From NCBI RefSeq assembly GCF_015704865.1, contig NZ_JADQTO010000046.1:1-51297 (forward strand): 51,297 bases of DNA, given 5' to 3'. The notes below the pieces were generated by a model, which saw nothing but the letters and a program-made list of their open reading frames with translations, was not told the DNA's origin and did no database searches. This document shows, one piece after another, positions 46,425 through 51,297 of the stretch. The DNA comes from Actinoplanes aureus. Lineage in GTDB: Bacteria > Actinomycetota > Actinomycetes > Mycobacteriales > Micromonosporaceae. The position numbers were made by a program, and so were the translations under genes. How positions within the stretch are numbered: the stretch's first letter is position 1; each line of letters opens with the position of its first letter.

Positions 46425-47574
46425 CGCCGGCGCAGATCGCGTCGTCGATCAGCCGCATGGTGCGCTCGTGCACGGCGAACACCGCCTTTTCGTCGGCGAG
46501 CTGGGTGCTCAGCGACACCACCGCCACCCGATCGCCGTCCGGGCTGACGCCGTTGGCGGTGCTCATGCCGGGCACGTCGCCGCCGTGCGCCCAGTATCCG
46601 CCGCACCGGTTCGGGACGAACATGACGCCCAGGCCGTACCGGGCACCCGGCAGGTAGTCCTGGAAGGTCTCGGCGAGCACCGTGGACTGCAGCTGCGCCA
46701 TCTGCTGCGGCTTGAGCAGCCGGCCGCGCTGCAACGCCTGCCAGAAGCGGGCCAGGTCGCTCGGTGTGGTGATCAGGTTGCCGGCGGCACCCGCGCCGGA
46801 CGTGTTCCACACGGTGGTGTCGGAGAGCTCGCCGCCGGGCTCCCACTGCTGGTAGCCCTTGGCGTGCGGGTTCGGCACCCACGGCCGGTCACCCGGCGCG
46901 GACGTACGACGCAGCCCCAGCGGCCGGAGGATGCGGTCGCGTACCTCGACGTCCCACGGTCGGCCGGTGACCTCTTCGATGATCATCCCGGCGAGGATGT
47001 AGTTGGTGTTCGAGTAGTCCCAGTGCGTGCCGGGCGCGAAGCCGGGCTCGTGCTTCATCGCGATGGCGACCAGGTCGGCCGGGTCGTAGTGGTCGAACCG
47101 GTGCGCCCGGAAGCCCTCCTCGGAGGTCAGCGCCGCCATGTCGTTGGTGTAGTTGAAGACGCCGCTGGTGTGTTGCAGCACCTGGCGTACGGTGATCTTC
47201 CGGCCGTCGTTGCCGTTGCCCGCGACCACACCGGGCAGCCAGCGGTCCACCGTGTCGTCCAGCGACAGCCGGCCCTCCCCGACGAGTTGGAGGACGGTCA
47301 CCGCGACGTACGTCTTGGTGTTGCTCCCCATCCGGAAGTAGCCGTCGAGCGGCACCGGCGTGCCGCGCTTCAGGTCACCGACGCCGGCCCGGGCCCGGGC
47401 GGTGACGCCGTCGACCCGGGCGAGCGCCTGAACGCCGGTGATCCCGAGCCGGTGCAGATCGTCGGCCGCGGTCTGAAGCGGGCGGTTCGTGGCGGCGGCA
47501 GGTATCGCGGTGCCGGCGATGACGGTCGCGGCTAGTGCGGTGGCGAGGCCCCAACGGGCGAGATGTCGTCGCAT
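46417..47574 (-). CDS. Secreted class C beta-lactamase-family serine hydrolase
   Basis: A 385-aa exported protein with a Sec signal ending near PAAATN (about 28). Active-site motifs of the penicillin-binding/class C fold are SNTK (Ser84-Lys87), YSN (187-189) and a terminal HGG in YWAHGGDVPGM. It resembles D-Ala-D-Ala carboxypeptidases such as the Streptomyces R61 enzyme and related esterases; which reaction applies is open. ATG 47574 has only a weak ribosome site. It is divergent from the ROK gene and overlaps the DUF1877 gene by 8 bp. Confidence 0.9.
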   Translation of the reverse strand: MRRHLARWGLATALAATVIAGTAIPAAATNRPLQTAADDLHRLGITGVQALARVDGVTARARAGVGDLKRGTPVPLDGYFRMGSNTKTYVAVTVLQLVGEGRLSLDDTVDRWLPGVVAGNGNDGRKITVRQVLQHTSGVFNYTNDMAALTSEEGFRAHRFDHYDPADLVAIAMKHEPGFAPGTHWDYSNTNYILAGMIIEEVTGRPWDVEVRDRILRPLGLRRTSAPGDRPWVPNPHAKGYQQWEPGGELSDTTVWNTSGAGAAGNLITTPSDLARFWQALQRGRLLKPQQMAQLQSTVLAETFQDYLPGARYGLGVMFVPNRCGGYWAHGGDVPGMSTANGVSPDGDRVAVVSLSTQLADEKAVFAVHERTMRLIDDAICAGVR

Positions 47575-47598
47575 GAGAATCAACCTATGAAGGGTTTC

Positions 47599-47612
47599 GA
47601 TGGGTTCCCATC
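47599..47612. promoter_or_regulatory. Palindrome GATGGGTTCCCATC between divergent genes
   Basis: Perfect 6-bp arms with a TT spacer lie 25 nt from the serine hydrolase start and 57 nt from the ROK start. A second, weaker repeat ACCACC/GGTGGT lies at about 47619-47636. Either could bind the ROK-family regulator. Confidence 0.5.
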
Positions 47613-47668
47613 CGGCGACCACCCCGGCTGGTGGTAGGGCTATCCCCACCCCTAGGTTGAGGAACGCC

Positions 47669-48844
47669 ATGGGACGACATCGATCGAGTCTCGGAACGTT
47701 GCTCCACCATGTTCACGTGAGTGGCCCCCTGACACGTGCCGCGCTGGCCGAGCGGATGGGCGTCAACCGCAGCACGGTGCTGGCGCTGACCGCCGAGCTC
47801 GTCGCCGCCGGCCTGGTCCGCGAGGAGCATCCCGCCGCCACGACCGGTGCCGGCCGTCCGTCGCTGCTGGTCCGCCCGGAGTCCGAGCGGGTGTGCGTGC
47901 TCGCCTTCGACGTCGCGGTGGACCGCCTGATCGCCGCGCGGGTCGGGCTGGGCGGGCCGATCCTGGACCGGCGGGAGACGGTCCGGCCCCGGGCCGGCGC
48001 CGACCTGGCCACCGTGGTCGGCAACCTGGCCGCTCTGGGCCGCGAGCTGATCGACGCGATGCCGCCCGGCGCGACCTGCGTCGGCGTGGGCGCCTCCTAC
48101 TGCGGCATGGTGCGCCCCCGCGACGGCATGGTCCGGTACGGGCCCGCGCTGGGCTGGGTGGACCAGGCGTTCGGCGCCGAGCTGGCGCAGGCGCTCGGCC
48201 TGGGCCTGCGGGTGGCCGTCGGCAACGAGGCCCACCTGGGTGCCCGCGCCGAGTACGAGCGCGGCGCCGGCGTCGGGTCGCCCGACCTGATCTACCTGCA
48301 CGGCGACGTCGGGGTCGGCGGCGGCATCCTGGTCGGCGGCAAGCCGCTCGGCGGCGAGGGCGGGTACGCCGCCGAGGTCGGGCACATGCTGGTCAACCCG
48401 GTCGACGGCCGCCCGTGCCTGTGCGGTTCGGCGGGCTGCCTGGAAGCCGAGACAGGCGAGTACGCGCTGCTGGCCGCCGCCGGCCGCAGCGACGGCCAGA
48501 TCGGCCGGGATGCCGTGCGTGCCGTGCTGCGGGACGCGGCCGCCGGCGACCCGGTCGCGGCCGCCGCGGTCGCCGAGATCGGTGACTGGCTGGGCATCGG
48601 CGTCGCCAACCTGATCAACCTCTTCAACCCCGGCGTAGTTATCTTCGGTGGCATGCTGCGTGACGTGTACTCCGGAGCGGCACCGCAGGTGGCGGCCCGG
48701 ATCGCCGAGCACGCCATGCCGGTGTCCCGGGAACGGGCCAAGCTGCGCCTGTCCGGCCTGGCCGACGACGCCACCCTGCTTGGCGCCGCCGACCTCGGAT
48801 TCGCCGCCCTGCTGGCCGACCCCCTCCCGGCTGCCGCCTCGTGA
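47669..48844 (+). CDS. ROK-family regulator/sugar kinase
   Basis: A 391-aa protein with an N-terminal winged helix (LLHHVHVSGPLTRAALAERMGVNRSTVLALTAELVAAGLVREE, about 10-52) followed by a full ROK domain. The ROK zinc motif is present as CLCGSAGCLE and the sugar/ATP-binding GDVGVGGGILVGG and GHMLVNP segments are recognisable. Such NagC/XylR-type proteins sense phosphorylated or free sugars and repress carbohydrate genes. ATG 47669 follows GAGG. It is divergent from the serine hydrolase gene and its stop overlaps the HD-domain gene start (GTGA). Confidence 0.9.
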   Translation: MGRHRSSLGTLLHHVHVSGPLTRAALAERMGVNRSTVLALTAELVAAGLVREEHPAATTGAGRPSLLVRPESERVCVLAFDVAVDRLIAARVGLGGPILDRRETVRPRAGADLATVVGNLAALGRELIDAMPPGATCVGVGASYCGMVRPRDGMVRYGPALGWVDQAFGAELAQALGLGLRVAVGNEAHLGARAEYERGAGVGSPDLIYLHGDVGVGGGILVGGKPLGGEGGYAAEVGHMLVNPVDGRPCLCGSAGCLEAETGEYALLAAAGRSDGQIGRDAVRAVLRDAAAGDPVAAAAVAEIGDWLGIGVANLINLFNPGVVIFGGMLRDVYSGAAPQVAARIAEHAMPVSRERAKLRLSGLADDATLLGAADLGFAALLADPLPAAAS

Positions 48845-49404
48845 TCCCGACCGACCGGCAGATCCGCGCCCTGCACGAGCGATTCGCCCCCAACCACGCC
48901 GCCTTCGAGCTGGTACACACCCACTGCGAGATCGTCTGCGCGCTGGCCGAGGAGCTGTACACCGGAGGCGACCTGGAGTTGGTGCGCGCCGGCTGCCTGC
49001 TGCACGACATCGGCGTCTACCGCCTCAACGAGACCGACAGCTACCTCCGGCACGGCGTGCTCGGTCACGAGCTGCTCCGCGAGCTCGGCCTCCCGGAGCA
49101 GCTGAGCCGCTTTTGTTCGCACCACACCGGCGTGGGCATCACCCGCGACGACGTGATCACCCTGGGCCTGCCGCTGCCGCCCGGCGATTACCTCGCCGAG
49201 ACCACCGAGGAAGAGCTCGTGATGTACGCCGACAAGTTCCACTCCAAGACCAGCCCTCCGGTGTTCGTCACCGCCGACTCCTACGCCGTCAGTCTCAGCC
49301 GGTTCGGCGCAGGCAAGGTGGCGCGCTTCGCCGAGCTGCGAGACCGGTACGGCGAGCCGAACCTCGACGCGGCAGCCAAGCGCTTCGGCCACGCCGTCGT
49401 CTGA
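48841..49404 (+). CDS. HD/HDIG-domain phosphohydrolase
   Basis: A 187-aa protein of the HD superfamily. The metal-binding signature is a His in ELVHTHCE followed by LLHDIGVYR, with HGVLGHELL and CSHHTGVG providing further His ligands. Members hydrolyse nucleotides or small phosphoesters; the size and HDIG form recall small stand-alone HD proteins of unknown substrate. The start is GTG 48841, overlapping the ROK stop by 4 nt, so expression is coupled to the regulator. Confidence 0.88.
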   Translation: MIPTDRQIRALHERFAPNHAAFELVHTHCEIVCALAEELYTGGDLELVRAGCLLHDIGVYRLNETDSYLRHGVLGHELLRELGLPEQLSRFCSHHTGVGITRDDVITLGLPLPPGDYLAETTEEELVMYADKFHSKTSPPVFVTADSYAVSLSRFGAGKVARFAELRDRYGEPNLDAAAKRFGHAVV

Positions 49405-49410
49405 CAACGG

Positions 49411-49530
49411 CCACCAGGGCGCGGCGCCGTAAAGCCTGCTGTTGGTCCGTCGGGCGGGCAGCGTGGCGGTTAACGGTGCCTACCAGCTCCGGTGCCGTTT
49501 GCCCGCGGTTCCGTCGGGCGGGCAGTGTGG
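49411..49530. repeat. Two decayed copies of the 3-prime end of the adjacent SDR gene
   Basis: Segments 49411-49466 and 49480-49530 resemble the last ~65 bp of the SDR gene (49543-49609). Each has a CCACCAGGG/CTACCAG start, a GGCGCCG or GGTGCCG core, CCGTCGGGCGGGCAG and GCGTGG or GTGTGG. Read on the minus strand, copy 1 gives ATLPARRTN...GAAPW, comparable to the SDR end ATLPADGPT...GAEPW. They fill the 49405-49543 gap and probably mark past recombination among SDR paralogues. Confidence 0.65.
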
Positions 49531-49543
49531 TGCCTGATGGCGG

Positions 49544-50272
49544 CTACCAGGGTTCGGCGCCGTCCTCGCTGAAGAAGCCGGCGGTCGGCCCGTCGGCAGG
49601 AAGCGTGGCGAGCCGGACCGCGGCGACCGCGCCCTGCTCCGGGGTCCGCGGACCGGAGTGCCCGTTCATGTCGGTCGCGCAGTAGCCCGGATCAGCCGCG
49701 TTGACCTTGATCGGGGTGTCCCGCAGCTCGTTGGCATACGACACGGTCACCGCGTTGAGGGCGCTCTTCGACGAGTTGTAGGCAAGCAGCGGTGCCTCCG
49801 CGTACGGACCCTGCGGATCGCTGGTGATCCCGAGGGAGCCGAGACCGCTGGACATGTTGACGATCCGGCCGGCGGGGGCCCGGCGCAGCAGCGGCAGCAG
49901 GGCGTTTGTCACTGTCACCACGCCGTACACATTGGTGGCGAAAGTCCGCTCCAGCAGCTCGACCGGTGTCGCGCTGGGGGACTGGCCGCGTTCCAGCAGG
50001 ATGCCGGCATTGTTGACCAGGATGTCCAGCCGGCCGTGCTCGCGGTCGATGCGGGCGGCGGCTGCCGAAACCGAGACGGGGTCGGTGACGTCGAGCTCGA
50101 CCGGCACCGCGGTGATCCCTTCGGCGGCGAGCTTCTCGGCCGCTGCCGCTCCCCGGTGCACGTCCCGGGCCCCGACCAGCACCGTGAAACCGGCCGTTCC
50201 CAGGCCGCGTGCGATCTCGAACCCGATGCCCTTGTTGGCCCCCGTGACGAGGGCGACCTTCGTTTCGCTCAT
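49544..50272 (-). CDS. Short-chain dehydrogenase (carbonyl-reductase-like)
   Basis: A 242-aa classical SDR. Cofactor loop TGANKGIG (10-17), NNAG in ILVNNAGILLERG, catalytic Ser in NMSSGLGS and Tyr-Lys in YNSSKSA. The C-terminal TDMNGHSGPRTPEQGA and TAGFFSEDG segments are typical of CBR1-like plant/bacterial carbonyl reductases. ATG 50272. It is divergent from an MmyB-like regulator, a very common actinobacterial pairing in which that regulator represses the SDR gene. Decayed copies of its 3-prime end lie downstream. Confidence 0.92.
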   Translation of the reverse strand: MSETKVALVTGANKGIGFEIARGLGTAGFTVLVGARDVHRGAAAAEKLAAEGITAVPVELDVTDPVSVSAAAARIDREHGRLDILVNNAGILLERGQSPSATPVELLERTFATNVYGVVTVTNALLPLLRRAPAGRIVNMSSGLGSLGITSDPQGPYAEAPLLAYNSSKSALNAVTVSYANELRDTPIKVNAADPGYCATDMNGHSGPRTPEQGAVAAVRLATLPADGPTAGFFSEDGAEPW

Positions 50273-50318
50273 GCCATCGAGGCTGCCCTCCAGGCGGCGA
50301 CGTGAGGAGAGACCGGCT

Positions 50319-50345
50319 CAACCACGGATTGGCAGACCCTGGTTG
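50319..50345. promoter_or_regulatory. Inverted repeat CAACCA-N15-TGGTTG between SDR and regulator
   Basis: Six-bp perfect arms in the 104-bp divergent gap, 47 nt from the SDR start and 32 nt from the regulator start. It is a candidate operator for the MmyB-like protein. Confidence 0.45.
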
Positions 50346-50376
50346 GTGGTGGCATCGCCGGTGTTGGATGGTCGGC

Positions 50377-51228
50377 ATGGATCGCCGTCAGTTGGCCGAG
50401 TTTCTCCGCGACCGCCGGGCCCGGGTGAAGCCGGGCGACGTCGGGCTGACCGCCGGTGCCCGCCGCCGCACCCCAGGCCTGCGCCGGGAGGAGGTGGCCG
50501 GGCTGGCCGGCATCTCGGTCGACTACTACGCCCGCCTCGAGCAGGCGCGCGGCCCGCGGCCGTCCCGGCAGGTGCTCGCTGCGCTGGCCAGGGCACTGCG
50601 GCTGTATGACGACGAACGCGCTCATCTCTACCACCTGGCCGGCGAGGTGCCCGCCGCCCCGCCCGGCCCGAGCCGGGACGTGCCTGCCGGTGTCCTGCAT
50701 CTGCTCGACCGGCTCGACGACACACCGGCGTATGTCATCGACGTGAAGTACGACATCCTCGCCTGGAACTGGATGGCCGCCGCCCTGCTCGGTGACCCGT
50801 CGACCTGGCCGGCGGACCGCCGCAACATCATCTGGAACCTGTTCACCGGTGAGCATTCGGCCGCGGCATTGACCGATCCACAGTCCGCCGCGTTCGCCGC
50901 CGAGTGCGTCGCTGACCTGCGTGCCGCCGCCGCGCAGTTCCCGCAGGACCCGGGCATCCACCAGCTGATCGCCCGGCTGCGCGCGGCCAGCCCCGAGTTC
51001 GTCCGGCGGTGGGAGCAGCTGGAGGTCTGCGTGCGGCGCGGCACCACGATCAAGCACGTCCACCACCCAGTGGTCGGTGACCTCACGCTCGAGTGTGAGG
51101 TGCTCGACATCGCCGGGCACGGCCAGCGCCTGATCATCTACGGCGCCGCGCTGGAGAGCCCGACCGCGGATGCGCTGAAGCTGCTCAGCGTGGTCGGCAC
51201 TGACTGGACGGCTTCCCTGCCGAGCTGA
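50377..51228 (+). CDS. XRE-family regulator with MmyB-like ligand domain
   Basis: A 283-aa regulator. The HTH is in LAEFLRDRRARVKPGDVGL followed by RRTPGLRREEVAGLAGISVDYYARLEQARGPRPSRQVLAALARALRL (about 4-72), the hallmark opening of this family. The C-terminal MmyB-like PAS domain (about 100-270) has YVIDVKYDILAWNWMAAALLGD and NIIWNLF, which in structurally known members binds fatty acids. ATG 50377; in-frame upstream starts lie at 50368 and 50302. It probably represses the divergent SDR gene. Confidence 0.92.
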   Translation: MDRRQLAEFLRDRRARVKPGDVGLTAGARRRTPGLRREEVAGLAGISVDYYARLEQARGPRPSRQVLAALARALRLYDDERAHLYHLAGEVPAAPPGPSRDVPAGVLHLLDRLDDTPAYVIDVKYDILAWNWMAAALLGDPSTWPADRRNIIWNLFTGEHSAAALTDPQSAAFAAECVADLRAAAAQFPQDPGIHQLIARLRAASPEFVRRWEQLEVCVRRGTTIKHVHHPVVGDLTLECEVLDIAGHGQRLIIYGAALESPTADALKLLSVVGTDWTASLPS

Positions 51229-51254
51229 GCAGCGCTTAGGCAAGCCGAGCTGGA

Positions 51255-51297
51255 TGGGGCCGCGCCGGGCCGCGCCGGGCCGCGCCGGGCCGCGCCG
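51255..51297. repeat. 10-bp GC-rich tandem repeat running off the window edge
   Basis: GGGCCGCGCC is repeated about four times head-to-tail from about 51257 to the last base. The array length cannot be judged because it is cut by the edge. Confidence 0.75.

Overview
The window is very GC-rich chromosomal DNA with actinobacterial traits: many GTG starts and one TTG start, TANNNT boxes placed 6-8 nt ahead of start codons (leaderless promoters), a DtxR/IdeR-type iron box, and PadR, MarR, IclR, LysR, ROK and MmyB-like regulators. Protein style suggests a Micromonosporaceae-like soil actinomycete (Actinoplanes group); this is inferred from composition and gene families, not from a marker gene. No rRNA, tRNA, phage module or CRISPR array was seen.

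Layout. 1-178: end of an IS481-type element cut by the window edge, inserted at a CTAG that forms the stop codon of a small gene. 180-3194: small gene, orphan PAS histidine kinase, VOC protein. 3252-3301: perfect inverted repeat at a convergent junction; a related copy lies at 26459-26511. 3305-10753: minus-strand operon of a secreted BNR-repeat protein, two sugar-ABC permeases, a lipoprotein solute-binding protein and an ATPase, followed by a Pro/Ser-rich lipoprotein. 10909-12981: unknown protein, BlaI-like repressor and a tail-to-tail M56 metalloprotease. 13006-16285: iron box and efeUOB ferrous iron uptake operon. 16385-18343: D-amino-acid-oxidase-like flavoprotein and nitronate monooxygenase. 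18374-22339: PadR regulator plus CPBP protease, a GNAT gene preceded by a hairpin and a short leader ORF, a frameshifted SnoaL-like gene and its divergent LysR regulator. 22350-26431: large secreted modular sugar-dehydrogenase-like protein, a small basic protein and an atypical receiver-LuxR regulator.

26520-30617 is the most unusual locus. A 1169-residue protein joins an APH-like kinase domain, a STAND/NB-ARC-type P-loop NTPase and a TPR-like region. It is divergent, across 96 bp, from a 163-residue three-helix membrane protein. This has the architecture of a sensor-switch plus membrane-effector conflict or defence module, but the function is inferred.

30633-36417: cyclase-family hydrolase, quinone-reductase-like MDR, Ntn-type lipoprotein amidase, methyltransferase, YndJ-like membrane protein, two SRPBCC proteins and an ArsR repressor. 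36472-42882: a tight five-gene minus-strand catabolic operon (class III CoA transferase, citryl-CoA-lyase-like protein, LigB, LigA, MDR reductase) divergent from an amidohydrolase and an IclR regulator, with TGTCCG-type inverted repeats between them. It looks like an aromatic or heteroaromatic ring-cleavage route with a CoA-dependent lower part. 42884-44627: decayed hydrolase remnant, and an SDR with a divergent MarR regulator sharing a 25-bp palindrome. 44741-51228: small unknown proteins, a nine-unit 15-bp minisatellite, a DUF1877-like protein, a class C serine hydrolase, a ROK-HD pair, an SDR with decayed copies of its own 3-prime end downstream, and an MmyB-like regulator.
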